A stretch of 33,759 bases of DNA from Legionellaceae bacterium (lineage in GTDB: Bacteria > Pseudomonadota > Gammaproteobacteria > Legionellales > Legionellaceae): the NCBI GenBank assembly GCA_029213075.1, contig JARGPO010000021.1, positions 1 through 33,759 on the forward strand. The letters are read 5' to 3'. Positions 8,870 to 17,854 of this stretch are shown here, one piece after another. The translations under genes were made by a program, and so were the position numbers. The notes under the pieces are model-generated. The model did no database searches and was not told the origin of the DNA. It saw nothing but the letters and a program-made list of their open reading frames with translations. Position 1 is the first letter of the stretch, and every line of letters starts with the position of its first letter.

Positions 8870-9949
8870 ATGAATAAATATTTGTTAATTGGCTGCTTGC
8901 TATATGCAACAAATTCTTTAGCATGTACGCATTTTTGCCTAACCGCGGAAGATAAAACTGTGATCACAGGCCGTTCGATGGAATTTGGCAGTAATCTTGA
9001 AACAGATATCTATTCTGTAAATCGTGATAAAGAATTCTCAAGTGAGTCTCCTGATGGGAAACCTGGTTTAAAATGGCGTGCTAAATACGGATACTTGGCT
9101 CTCGATGGTCTCCATCTTTTTCCTGTTAGTGGCCTGAATGAAAAAGGACTTTCATTTGACGCTCTTTACTTGCCTGGTCTTGCAGAGTATGAAGCGTATG
9201 ATAGCAAGCGTGCTGCGGAGTCTATGCCCTATTACTATATAGCAGATTATATTTTAGGTAACTTTGCGACTATTGATGAGGTTAAGAAAAATCTTCCTAA
9301 GCTAAATATTTATACTAAGGCTTTACAATATGCTGGCCAAGAAACTGTTTTCCCATTGCATTATGTTGTTACAGATAAAAACTCCCACAGCTTAGTTATT
9401 GAAATGGTAGATGGGAAGCTTAATCTTTATGATGATCCAACTGGTATTTTAACTAACTCTCCAAGTTATCCTTGGCATAATGCCAATATCCAAAACTATG
9501 CTAACTTATCTAAATATGCGCCATTGCCTATTACGAAAGATGGTATCACATATGCTGCTACTTGGCAGGGAGGAGGAGCGGTTGGCCTCCCAGGTGATTA
9601 CACACCGTCTGCACGATTTGTGAAAGTAAATTTTTTGGTGACTAATGCTAAGCAAATGCCAGATGCATCTGGTAGTGTTAATCTTGCTCTACATATTTTA
9701 AATAATGTAGATATTCCTTATGGGGTTGTTCGCGGTGAAAAAGGCAAGGAAGCTCCTGATACCGTAGATTTTACCCAGTGGATTGTTGTGAAGGATTTAT
9801 CCCATAGGGCTTTATACTATCGTACATATAATGACTTGAATTTGCATAAAGTTGATATGAATAAAATACAGTTTGCGCCAAATTCTCCACCATTTAAAAG
9901 ACCATTGGTGGCTAAGAGTAAGATGTTTGCATTTGCTGCGAATAACTAG
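8870..9949 (+). CDS. Exported linear-amide C-N hydrolase (choloylglycine hydrolase / penicillin V acylase family)
   Basis: Ntn-hydrolase that cleaves a non-peptide amide bond; substrates in this family include conjugated bile acids, penicillin V and N-acyl homoserine lactones. 359 residues. Signal peptide 1-18, cleaved just before Cys19, which becomes the N-terminal nucleophile (ACTHF). Arg35 in GRSMEFG matches the conserved family Arg. The residue usually Asp (RSMD) is Glu38 here. An Asn-containing LTNSPSYPWH matches the active-site Asn loop. Export implies periplasmic or secreted action. The stop codon TAG lies within the CTAG target site of the adjacent MITE-like element. Substrate cannot be read from the sequence. 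Confidence 0.88.
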   Translation: MNKYLLIGCLLYATNSLACTHFCLTAEDKTVITGRSMEFGSNLETDIYSVNRDKEFSSESPDGKPGLKWRAKYGYLALDGLHLFPVSGLNEKGLSFDALYLPGLAEYEAYDSKRAAESMPYYYIADYILGNFATIDEVKKNLPKLNIYTKALQYAGQETVFPLHYVVTDKNSHSLVIEMVDGKLNLYDDPTGILTNSPSYPWHNANIQNYANLSKYAPLPITKDGITYAATWQGGGAVGLPGDYTPSARFVKVNFLVTNAKQMPDASGSVNLALHILNNVDIPYGVVRGEKGKEAPDTVDFTQWIVVKDLSHRALYYRTYNDLNLHKVDMNKIQFAPNSPPFKRPLVAKSKMFAFAANN

Positions 9950-10106
9950 GGTCTGTTGACAATTGGGTGCGCGAGTCAAAAATCAGGCTAATTTAGCACA
10001 AATTTTAACTTGAGTGAGGCGAATAGCCAGTTCTATTTAACGAACTCAAGCTGAAATTTGGGCAAATTAGCATGGTTTTGGCCGTGGCACCAATTGTTGA
10101 CAGACC
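9950..10106. mobile_element. MITE-like palindromic element, full-length copy
   Basis: 157 bp, bounded by GGTCTGTTGACAATTGG and its inverse, and flanked on both sides by CTAG (9946-9949 and 10107-10110), a 4-bp target-site duplication of the kind made by IS5-type elements. The whole element is an imperfect palindrome with arms of about 80 bases, so it can fold into one long hairpin. It has no coding capacity. A second, internally deleted copy lies at 28156-28249. It sits between two convergent genes and may end transcription from both. No parent IS is in the window. Confidence 0.8.
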
Positions 10107-10122
10107 CTAGTCTTTTTAGAGG

Positions 10123-10665
10123 CTACTTATGGGCCTTGAGAGAGCTTTTATTCGTGTTGGCTCCCTCATGCTCTAGCAGCCAGAGTTTACGCTCAGTACC
10201 GCCACCATATCCACCTAATGTGCCTTGACTTGTGATAATTCTATGACATGGCACAATAATTACAAGTTTATTCCGTGCATTAGCATTTGCAACGGCGCGG
10301 TGTGCGTTTTCTCTCTTGATTAGGCATGCTTGTTCCGCATAAGAACGAGTTTCCCCGAAGGGGATATCGCATAGGGCGAGCCACGCTTTTTTTTGAAACT
10401 CAGTTCCTATTAATTTGAAAGGGGTTGTAAATTTTGTTCGTTTCTTTGCAAAATATTCTTTGAGTTCATCTTCAATCGATAAAATTGCTGCAGACTTGTC
10501 AGCTATAATTTTTGTTGCCCCTAATAATTTTAACTTATTGTGTAAATGATTAGGCATAACTTTGTCTGCAAACTCCAGGAAATATAGAGCCTCATCATCA
10601 CTAGTCGCGATTAGCTCTCCGAGCGGTGTTTTTATATGCTTATATTTAAGGATTAAAGGCGGCAT
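10123..10665 (-). CDS. ogt: Methylated-DNA--protein-cysteine S-methyltransferase
   Basis: Suicide repair protein that transfers the alkyl group from O6-alkylguanine (or O4-alkylthymine) to its own cysteine. 180 residues, normal for Ogt. The acceptor is Cys140 in IIVPCHRII. The helix-turn-helix segment (RENAHRAVANANARNK, with the Arg finger) and the GYGGG loop are present. The start ATG shares its first base with the last base of the upstream peptidase stop (TAATG), so translation is probably coupled. Last gene of the parC-to-ogt operon. Confidence 0.95.
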   Translation of the reverse strand: MPPLILKYKHIKTPLGELIATSDDEALYFLEFADKVMPNHLHNKLKLLGATKIIADKSAAILSIEDELKEYFAKKRTKFTTPFKLIGTEFQKKAWLALCDIPFGETRSYAEQACLIKRENAHRAVANANARNKLVIIVPCHRIITSQGTLGGYGGGTERKLWLLEHEGANTNKSSLKAHK

Positions 10666-11735
10666 TATAGATGCCGAATTCTCTGCGCTTCTATTACAAG
10701 ACCTTTAAAATAGCTATAGGACATATAAAAATCACCTTTGTCACCAACGTTGCTGCCCCATGAGTTACGAAGAGTAAGTAGTCCTTTATGTGCTCGTCCC
10801 TGCTCATCAGTAGCGGTCGCATTGTCATCAAAGCCTGTAATCAGTATGGCATGACCTGCATACTCTGTTTGCTCATTAAGGCCTTCGACCATTTCCGGGG
10901 TAAGGATCCAACTATCGAACTTTTCATTGTGTGTGCCAATTGCTCCGACAGTTCCTTGGTCAAAATTAATTAACAACATTCCAAGAGTTACCCTATCGCC
11001 AGAACTAATAGCTTTTTTAACCTCAAATAAGACCTGTTTTTCGTCAACTCTGTCAGCACTAGCTTGATAAACATCAAGTATTGATGTCCATGCAATATGA
11101 TTTTTAGCTAACTGCTGGCTAATTTTATGAAAATCTTGCGCGGACTCTTCATCCAGCAAGTCTTCACCGTTCATTGGATATTCTTTAAGTCCAGCGCAAC
11201 CATTCTCCCGTTGAGACTCTTTGGAGGTAAATCCAAATATATCTATTTCACTTAAGACTGTACGTCCCCAAGAACCATTCCAGCCACTAGAACTATAGCC
11301 ATTGTTTTCAAGGTATCTGCCTAGCCCTAATTGACATAGTTGACTAACATAATCACCTTTGCCAATAATGGCGTTCATTGCTGCAGTAACTGAAAATACT
11401 ACACAAGAGCCATGAGACCCTTGATTAAGTACAGGCACATCATTCATTCCTAGCTGTATTTTAGGTGGTAGTTGAAAAGATTTATGTTTGTTTGAAGAAG
11501 ATGATTGCTGAATTCTACTCAGGCGGTTGCCAATTGATTGTTGTGCTTTATCGTTTAGAGAAAGTTTTAAGATAGCAATTTCTTGCGTATCAGGATGGGA
11601 CAACATTGACCACTTGTTAACTTGTTGAGTCGGTTTATTGACGTTAATAGTACCAACAATATTGATATCTGCAGCAAAGACTTGGCTACTTACACAAGTA
11701 GTTAACAATATAGTGCGTAATAATTTGCTAATCAT
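10665..11735 (-). CDS. Exported papain-family (C1) cysteine peptidase
   Basis: Predicted secreted cysteine protease, 356 residues. The ATG at 11735 has AAGG about 9 bases upstream and yields a clean signal peptide (MISKLLRTILLTTC...VFA). The longer frame to 11795 would overlap ubiI and bury that signal. Catalytic residues: Cys111 in NQGSHGSCVVFS (with the oxyanion Gln), His295 in YAGHAILITGFDD, Asn324 in TLRNSWGSNVGDKGDFYMSY. The Trp that normally follows the Cys is Val. About 90 residues precede the catalytic Cys and may act as a short propeptide. It is embedded between ubiI-like and ogt, unrelated in function. Confidence 0.85.
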   Translation of the reverse strand: MISKLLRTILLTTCVSSQVFAADINIVGTINVNKPTQQVNKWSMLSHPDTQEIAILKLSLNDKAQQSIGNRLSRIQQSSSSNKHKSFQLPPKIQLGMNDVPVLNQGSHGSCVVFSVTAAMNAIIGKGDYVSQLCQLGLGRYLENNGYSSSGWNGSWGRTVLSEIDIFGFTSKESQRENGCAGLKEYPMNGEDLLDEESAQDFHKISQQLAKNHIAWTSILDVYQASADRVDEKQVLFEVKKAISSGDRVTLGMLLINFDQGTVGAIGTHNEKFDSWILTPEMVEGLNEQTEYAGHAILITGFDDNATATDEQGRAHKGLLTLRNSWGSNVGDKGDFYMSYSYFKGLVIEAQRIRHL

Positions 11736-11748
11736 AGACGTAGCCTTT

Positions 11749-12930
11749 TTAAGAGTCGTTAAAAACACCTGGCCTGGTTCCCGATGCATGCTCAACTATT
11801 AGTTTTTTTAGTGGCATGATTTTGTTAACAAAGCTCAGTCCTAAACCACGTAACATTGTAACCGGTTGTGATTTGTTTGTAAATAATACATGCAGTCCTT
11901 GCATTAAAGCAATAATAGTCCACAAAGCATGCTTTCTTTTACGTTGGTAACTTTTTAAAGCTCTCACAGATGTTAGATTAAAGTTTGGATGTTTTGTTTC
12001 TTCTATCCAAGAGTTTAAGTCAGCCAGTCCAACATTTAGACCAAGTCCCGCCAAAGGATGAATGGTGTGAGCCGCATCTCCCATTAAAAGCCAGCGCGCG
12101 CCACTATAGGTTTTTGCATGGCGCATATGTAGGGGAAACTGAAAACGTTTAGAGCTTATTTTTACTTTGCCGAGCTTATTATCTAATCCTTGAGAAAGTT
12201 TTGCTGCAAACTCTTCATCAGATAACTCCATTAAGATGTTTGCATCATCTTTTGTTGTAGACCATACAATTGAGCTTTGATTGGGATCACTCATGGGTAG
12301 GAACGCTAATGGCCCGTTTGGTTGAAAGACTTGATAAGCTGTTTTTGAGTGAGACTTTTCTGTTGTTACATTTGTAACTATTGCTTGCTGGTGATATGGC
12401 CAAGTCGTTACCTCAACACCTAACATCTCTCTTGTGGATGAGCGCGCGCCATCTGCTACTATCAGGAGTTTTGCCTGCCAGCAGTTGTCTCTTTCGTCAA
12501 AGACTGAGATATTATTAGCTTCTTCACTAACTTTCGATACTTTGAAATCAAAGATAATCTCTACACCAACATTTTTAGCTTCTTTTAGTAGTGCCTTCTT
12601 AATTACTGATTCCTCGAGCATGAATCCTAATCTATTTTTACCTACTATTTTGGAGTCAAAGTCTATTCTTGCATTGTTGGTTGAATCCCATATATGCATT
12701 TTATGGTATGCTGCAGAACATGACTCATCAATATTGTTCCATATATTGAGGTTTTTAAATAGGTTTATTGAGGATTGGTTAATTGCATAGACTCTGGATA
12801 TAATAGTTTGTTTTGTTGCACTTGCTGAATCTAGAATAGTTACTTTATATCCTTGTTGTTGCATTGCGATAGCTGCAGATAGGCCGACTATTCCCTGGCC
12901 GATAATGACGATGTCTGCGTTGTCTAACAT
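11749..12930 (-). CDS. ubiI: UbiH/UbiF/VisC-family FAD monooxygenase (UbiI-like)
   Basis: Class A flavoprotein hydroxylase, most likely a ring hydroxylase of ubiquinone biosynthesis. 393 residues. N-terminal Rossmann fold with GQGIVGLSAAIA, the DG motif VADGARSSTREMLG, and the FAD-ribityl GD motif LLMGDAAHTIHPLAGLGLNVG. The GDAAHTIHP form resembles UbiI/UbiF rather than UbiH. The ATG at 12930 overlaps the upstream ubiH stop by one base and has AGGAG in front; a further upstream start would lie inside ubiH. Position after pepP-ubiH matches E. coli ubiI. UbiF-like regiospecificity cannot be ruled out. Confidence 0.85.
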   Translation of the reverse strand: MLDNADIVIIGQGIVGLSAAIAMQQQGYKVTILDSASATKQTIISRVYAINQSSINLFKNLNIWNNIDESCSAAYHKMHIWDSTNNARIDFDSKIVGKNRLGFMLEESVIKKALLKEAKNVGVEIIFDFKVSKVSEEANNISVFDERDNCWQAKLLIVADGARSSTREMLGVEVTTWPYHQQAIVTNVTTEKSHSKTAYQVFQPNGPLAFLPMSDPNQSSIVWSTTKDDANILMELSDEEFAAKLSQGLDNKLGKVKISSKRFQFPLHMRHAKTYSGARWLLMGDAAHTIHPLAGLGLNVGLADLNSWIEETKHPNFNLTSVRALKSYQRKRKHALWTIIALMQGLHVLFTNKSQPVTMLRGLGLSFVNKIMPLKKLIVEHASGTRPGVFNDS

Positions 12931-14126
12931 TATGTCTCCTTTGGATCTATCGGTATTCCACAAACTAGGTTTGGAATATCTCCGCCAAAACCACGCGTGT
13001 AGGATGTTAATAGATGTTTAAACGTAGAACTATTGTCTAAGGCTGCTAATCCTAAGCCACGTGCTACTCTTAGTACTGGAATATTGTTACTAAATAATGT
13101 TACAAGACCTTCGGTAATAAATTTAATGGCTGTTTGATCATGCTGCCTAAGTTTTTGGTAATTACTTAACATCTCTACCTTTAATCCATCTTCAATGATA
13201 CATTGAGCCAAGGTTGCGACGTCACGAAGGCCGAGGTTAAAACCTTGGCCGGCCACAGGATGAAGAGTGTGAGCTGCGTTGCCTATAAAAACTATTGCCC
13301 CTTCATAGGTTTTAGGCATTGTAACTTGGCGCAGAGGATATACGGATCTTTGGCCAACTTTTATAAACTTTCCGAGGCGATAACCAAAAGCACGCTGTAG
13401 ATTACTTAAAAATTCATGCTCAGATATCTGAGCTTGTTTTTTAGCCTCAGATTTTGATAACGACCAAACTAGTGAGGCGCGGGAATTTAGCATTGGGAGC
13501 AGCGCTAGTGGGCCTTGATGAGTAAATCTTTCATAAGCAATATTTTTATGATCTCTTGCAAGACCAATATTGGTAACTACTGCATGCTGACCATATTCTT
13601 TTATTTGGTAGTTTAAATTGCAAAAATTTCGCATGTGAGAATTTGCCCCGTCAGCCGCAACAATCAATTTTGCTTTTACTGAGATGGTTTGGTTATTGGT
13701 TTTTATTTTGGCAATTTTTGTTACCCTATCATAAGTATCTAGACTTGCACTTGTTAATATATTGTTGGGGTTTATTAATTCATGCAGAGCTTTGTTTAAA
13801 TATTGCATTTCTATAACGTAGCCGAGAGACTCTTCATCAGTTTTAAATTCGCTACTGCCAAAGCGCCCTTTTTCTGAAACATGAATTTTGTCAATGACAG
13901 CAGAATTTTGTTTTATTAAAGACCAAATATTTAGATTTTCAAGAATACATATACTGGCCGTAGATAGAGCAATACTTCTCGCATCAAAATCAGCATTTAT
14001 AGTATTAGTTAAATTTTTAGACTCAACTAATAAACAACTATATTTGCTAGACTCAAGGATTATTAGCAATAACGCGCCTATAAGTCCGCCACCAACAATT
14101 AATATATCTACTTCACGATCAGCCAC
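12930..14126 (-). CDS. ubiH: 2-octaprenyl-6-methoxyphenyl hydroxylase
   Basis: FAD-dependent hydroxylase of aerobic ubiquinone biosynthesis. 398 residues. Dinucleotide-binding GGGLIG (12-17), DG motif VVAADGANSHMRNF, and the UbiH-type variant of the third FAD motif, IGNAAHTLHPVAGQGFNLG (Asn in place of the usual Asp after Gly, as in E. coli UbiH). A GTG start at 14126 overlaps the end of pepP by 8 bases, with GAGG upstream. The order pepP-ubiH-ubiI agrees with E. coli. Confidence 0.93.
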   Translation of the reverse strand: MADREVDILIVGGGLIGALLLIILESSKYSCLLVESKNLTNTINADFDARSIALSTASICILENLNIWSLIKQNSAVIDKIHVSEKGRFGSSEFKTDEESLGYVIEMQYLNKALHELINPNNILTSASLDTYDRVTKIAKIKTNNQTISVKAKLIVAADGANSHMRNFCNLNYQIKEYGQHAVVTNIGLARDHKNIAYERFTHQGPLALLPMLNSRASLVWSLSKSEAKKQAQISEHEFLSNLQRAFGYRLGKFIKVGQRSVYPLRQVTMPKTYEGAIVFIGNAAHTLHPVAGQGFNLGLRDVATLAQCIIEDGLKVEMLSNYQKLRQHDQTAIKFITEGLVTLFSNNIPVLRVARGLGLAALDNSSTFKHLLTSYTRGFGGDIPNLVCGIPIDPKET

Positions 14127-15426
14127 GCATGTACGCCTCTATTTCTGCAATATCAACCATTAAATCGGCTGATAAATTTTCATATCCATCTTCGGTTACC
14201 AAAATATCATCTTCAATTCTGACACCAATTCCCCACCAACGCTTATCAACGTTTTCTAGTCCTGGCATTATATACAATCCAGGTTCTACTGTTAAAACCA
14301 TTCCTGGTTCTAAATTTCTCCATTCGCCATTGACTTTGTATTGTCCACAATCATGGACATCAAGTCCTAACCAATGGCCAGCGCCATGCATATAAAAAGG
14401 TCTATATGCCTCAGCCTCAACCAGATCTGTGGCATTGCCATGTAATATATCGAGATCAATCAATCCTTTTGTTAAGACATTAACAACTTTCTCTTGAATT
14501 GTATTCCAAGGGCAGCCTGGTTTTACTAAGGCAATAGCCGCTTTCTGAGCCTTAAGGACTAAATCATAAATTTGTTTTTGTTCTTGAGTATATTTGCCAT
14601 TTTTAGGGAATACTCTAGTTATATCTGCTGCATAATTTTCAAACTCTCCACCAGCATCTATTAGGATAAGATCGTTTGGATTAAGTTGTTGGTTGTTTTC
14701 AACATAGTGTAACACACAGGCATTATTACCACTTGCTACGATCGGTTCATAGGCAACACTTTTGCAGCCGTGGAGATTTAATTGATATAGAAGCTCGGAT
14801 TCTAATTCAGACTCATTTTGTAGGGACTTAACTTTCTTCATTGCGTGTTTGTGAGCATTAACGCTAATTGCGGCCGCTTTTCTCATCAAACATATTTCTG
14901 CTTCACTTTTAAAAAGGCGCATTTCACTTAGAATAGGTTTTATATCACAAAATGTACTCGGTGCGGATACTCCACTACGAGCTTTATTTTTTAATTGTGT
15001 TACAGATTTGAAAATATGCGTATCCCAATTTTGATTTTGGGATACGTCATAATAAATTGCATCTTTGTTTGATAAAAGTAAGTTTAGTTGTTCTGCAAGA
15101 CTATCAATTGAGTACGCCCTAGTGACGCCTAATTTTTCTGGAGCATCATCTTGCCCCAAACGCCTGCCACACCATTGTTCCTCTAGAGGATTCTTGGGTT
15201 TGTTAAATAATACAGTTTCACCCTCTGTGCCGGAGTTGATTATTAGAACGGCGTCAGGCTCATTAAATCCCGTTAAATAATAAAAATCGCTGCTTTGACG
15301 AAACTTGTAAGTCGCATCACCATTGCGGAGAATTTCAGATGCGGCAAAGATTATGGCAATACTATTTTCTGGCATTATATTTGCGATTTTTTGGCGTCTG
15401 GCTTTATATTCTTCGAGTTTAATCAT
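14119..15426 (-). CDS. pepP: Xaa-Pro aminopeptidase (aminopeptidase P)
   Basis: Dinuclear Mn-dependent M24B peptidase that removes an N-terminal residue preceding proline; cytoplasmic. 435 residues, close to E. coli PepP (441). N-terminal creatinase-like domain to about 170, then the pita-bread catalytic domain. Metal ligands are all visible: Asp257 (LIDAGG), Asp268 (AADITR), His351 (HGAGHWLG), Glu381 (TVEPGLYI), Glu405 (VRIEDD), a constant offset from the E. coli residues over the first three. ATG at 15426 with GGAGAC upstream, 9 bases after the parC stop. Confidence 0.96.
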   Translation of the reverse strand: MIKLEEYKARRQKIANIMPENSIAIIFAASEILRNGDATYKFRQSSDFYYLTGFNEPDAVLIINSGTEGETVLFNKPKNPLEEQWCGRRLGQDDAPEKLGVTRAYSIDSLAEQLNLLLSNKDAIYYDVSQNQNWDTHIFKSVTQLKNKARSGVSAPSTFCDIKPILSEMRLFKSEAEICLMRKAAAISVNAHKHAMKKVKSLQNESELESELLYQLNLHGCKSVAYEPIVASGNNACVLHYVENNQQLNPNDLILIDAGGEFENYAADITRVFPKNGKYTQEQKQIYDLVLKAQKAAIALVKPGCPWNTIQEKVVNVLTKGLIDLDILHGNATDLVEAEAYRPFYMHGAGHWLGLDVHDCGQYKVNGEWRNLEPGMVLTVEPGLYIMPGLENVDKRWWGIGVRIEDDILVTEDGYENLSADLMVDIAEIEAYMRG

Positions 15427-15435
15427 TAAAGTCTC

Positions 15436-17670
15436 CTAATCATTGCCGGTCGTTAGTGAGGTAACATTTTGTAGTCCGCGTGGTAGTAGTTTTCCTCGTC
15501 TACCACGTTTGCCATGATAATTTTCTAAGTCTGATGTTTTTAGAGTAAAGTGGCGTTTTCCAGCATGAATAGTTAATACGTCGTTATCTGTTAGAACTAA
15601 GATATCGATAACTAATTCTGCAAATGAGTCTGGCTTGGCTTTGGATAGAAGCATTAATTTATTACCTTTGCCCCTCGTTAAAGACGGTAGTTCACTTGCT
15701 GCAAAAACTAGGAGTCTACCATGGTTTGTTACACACGCAATTTGTTGCGCGTCACAAGATTTTATTATTTTGGGGGGTAACATTTGCCCACCATCTGTTA
15801 ACTTAAAACAAGCCTTACCATTGCGATTTTTAACGTATAAAGACTCTAATTGGGTTGTGAAGCCATATCCTTGATTACTTGCTAATAAAACCCATTCTTT
15901 AGGGCCTGAGCAAGTTAGAGCAGTAAAAACAGCACCATCTGCGGGGTTTAATTTGCCAGTTAGAGGTTCTCCTTGACCACGAGCGGATGGTAGAACATGT
16001 CCTGGAAGTGAGTATACTTTGCCTTCACTATCAAAAAACACAACTTGTTGATTGCTGCGTGCATTGGTTTGAGCTTTAAATTCATCCCCAGCCTTATAGT
16101 TTAGCTCTCGACCGTCAACATCTAGACCTTTTGCGGCCTTTACCCAGCCTTTTTGGGAAATTACAACTGTAATTGGTTCATTCGGTAGAATATCTTCTTC
16201 TTTTAAAGCTTGTGATACTTGCCGCTCCATTAATGGAGATTTTCTTTCATCACCAAAAGTATTCCTATCGGCGATAATTTCTTTTTTTACAAGTTTACGT
16301 AGGAGTTTTTCACTGGAAAGAAGTTTTTGTAGTTCATCACGTTCACTAGATAGCTCATCATGCTCAGCGCGTAAGTTTATTTCTTCTATTTTAGCGAGGT
16401 GGCGAAGTTTCATATCTAGAATAGAGTCTGCTTGAATAGCTGTTAAATTAAATCTTTCCATTAAAATCGGTTTTGGACTATCTGACTCACGAATAATGGC
16501 AATAACCTCATCAAGGTTTAGGTAGGCAATTAATAGACCTTCTAGGATATGAAGTTTTTCGAGAATTTTATCTAGACGATGTTGGCAGCGTTTTTGAACC
16601 GTGCTTAGTCGAAAAGATAGCCATTCGTTGAGGATAGTTAGGAGGCCTTTAACTTTTGGACGGCCATTTAGACCAATCATATTTAGATTTACTCGATAAC
16701 TACGTTCGAGGTCTGTTGTTGCAAATAGATGAGACATTAAGGCTTCTGTGTCTACCCGATTAGAACGAGGGATGATTACTAAGCGTGTTGGGTGCTCGTG
16801 ATCTGATTCATCACGAAGATCCTCGACCATAGGTAGTTTTTTTTGTTGCATTTGCGCGGCAATTTGTTCAACAATCTTGGCACCACTTACTTGGTATGGA
16901 AGGTTGGTTATTACTACTTGGTGGTTTTCCTCTTCATATACAGCCCGCATTTTTATTGAGCCATTGCCGGTTTCATAGATTTTTTTAATTACGTCTTGAG
17001 GAGTAATTATCTCCGCTTTAGTTGGAAAATCAGGACCTTGAATATGTTGCATTATATCATCAAGTTCAGATTTTGGATTATCTAACAATAAGATACAAGC
17101 ATTGGCCACTTCTACTAAATTATGAGGCAAAATATCTGAAGACATACCAACGGCAATACCCGTCGCTCCATTTAATAGAACATTTGGTAGCCTTGCCGGC
17201 AGAAGAGAAGGTTCTTTTAAGGTGCCATCAAAGTTATCGACCCATTCAACTGTGCCCTGTTGTAACTCAGCTAATAGCAAATCAGCGTAGGCGGATAATT
17301 TGGCCTCTGTATAACGCATCGCAGCAAATGATTTAGGATCGTCAGGAGAGCCCCAGTTACCTTGACCATCGACAAATGGATAACGGTATGAAAATGGCTG
17401 AGCCATCAGCACCATCGCCTCATAACAAGCTGAGTCTCCATGGGGGTGAAATTTACCTAATACATCCCCGACAGTTCGAGCTGATTTTTTATGTTTAGCA
17501 GATGCTTTAAGACCAAGCTCAGACATCGCATAGACAATTCTTCTTTGTACAGGCTTAAAGCCATCAGCAATATTTGGTAGGGCCCTATCTAAGATTACAT
17601 ACATTGAATAATCAAGGTATGCTTTCTCGGTAAATTCTGTTAAAGGTTTTCGTTCAGTTGCAATATTCAT
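15436..17670 (-). CDS. parC: DNA topoisomerase IV subunit A
   Basis: Breakage-rejoining subunit of topoisomerase IV, which decatenates daughter chromosomes. 744 residues, family-typical. The ATG at 17670 is preferred over a TTG two codons upstream and makes numbering match E. coli: catalytic Tyr120 in [10 protein letters not shown], and Ser80 and Glu84 in the quinolone-resistance region [10 protein letters not shown], both in the drug-sensitive state. The C-terminal beta-pinwheel is present (NKLMLLSKA and related blades). parE is not in the window. It is the first gene of the minus-strand operon running to ogt. Confidence 0.97.
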   Translation of the reverse strand: MNIATERKPLTEFTEKAYLDYSMYVILDRALPNIADGFKPVQRRIVYAMSELGLKASAKHKKSARTVGDVLGKFHPHGDSACYEAMVLMAQPFSYRYPFVDGQGNWGSPDDPKSFAAMRYTEAKLSAYADLLLAELQQGTVEWVDNFDGTLKEPSLLPARLPNVLLNGATGIAVGMSSDILPHNLVEVANACILLLDNPKSELDDIMQHIQGPDFPTKAEIITPQDVIKKIYETGNGSIKMRAVYEEENHQVVITNLPYQVSGAKIVEQIAAQMQQKKLPMVEDLRDESDHEHPTRLVIIPRSNRVDTEALMSHLFATTDLERSYRVNLNMIGLNGRPKVKGLLTILNEWLSFRLSTVQKRCQHRLDKILEKLHILEGLLIAYLNLDEVIAIIRESDSPKPILMERFNLTAIQADSILDMKLRHLAKIEEINLRAEHDELSSERDELQKLLSSEKLLRKLVKKEIIADRNTFGDERKSPLMERQVSQALKEEDILPNEPITVVISQKGWVKAAKGLDVDGRELNYKAGDEFKAQTNARSNQQVVFFDSEGKVYSLPGHVLPSARGQGEPLTGKLNPADGAVFTALTCSGPKEWVLLASNQGYGFTTQLESLYVKNRNGKACFKLTDGGQMLPPKIIKSCDAQQIACVTNHGRLLVFAASELPSLTRGKGNKLMLLSKAKPDSFAELVIDILVLTDNDVLTIHAGKRHFTLKTSDLENYHGKRGRRGKLLPRGLQNVTSLTTGND

Positions 17671-17854
17671 AGACAATTTTACATTTAGATTACATTTAGT
17701 TAATTCATTCTATCAGATAAAACATATTGGCGTCTAAGCTATCAGTTTGTCATTTGTGAATAAAAAAATTTCAAAAGTTCACAATTTTTAATGAAAACAT
17801 ATAAGTAGTTGATTTAAAAGAACAAATTTAACGATTGATCTTAGGTAGTTAAAA

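Noticed and set aside
11736-11795. Upstream start of the papain-like peptidase at 11795
   Set aside because: It would overlap ubiI and place 20 polar residues before an obvious signal peptide; the start at 11735 has a ribosome binding site.
12434-12790. 118-aa plus-strand ORF inside ubiI
   Set aside because: Lies wholly antisense to a clear flavoprotein gene, with no ribosome binding site or family.
17022-17336. 104-aa plus-strand ORF inside parC
   Set aside because: Antisense shadow of conserved parC codons.
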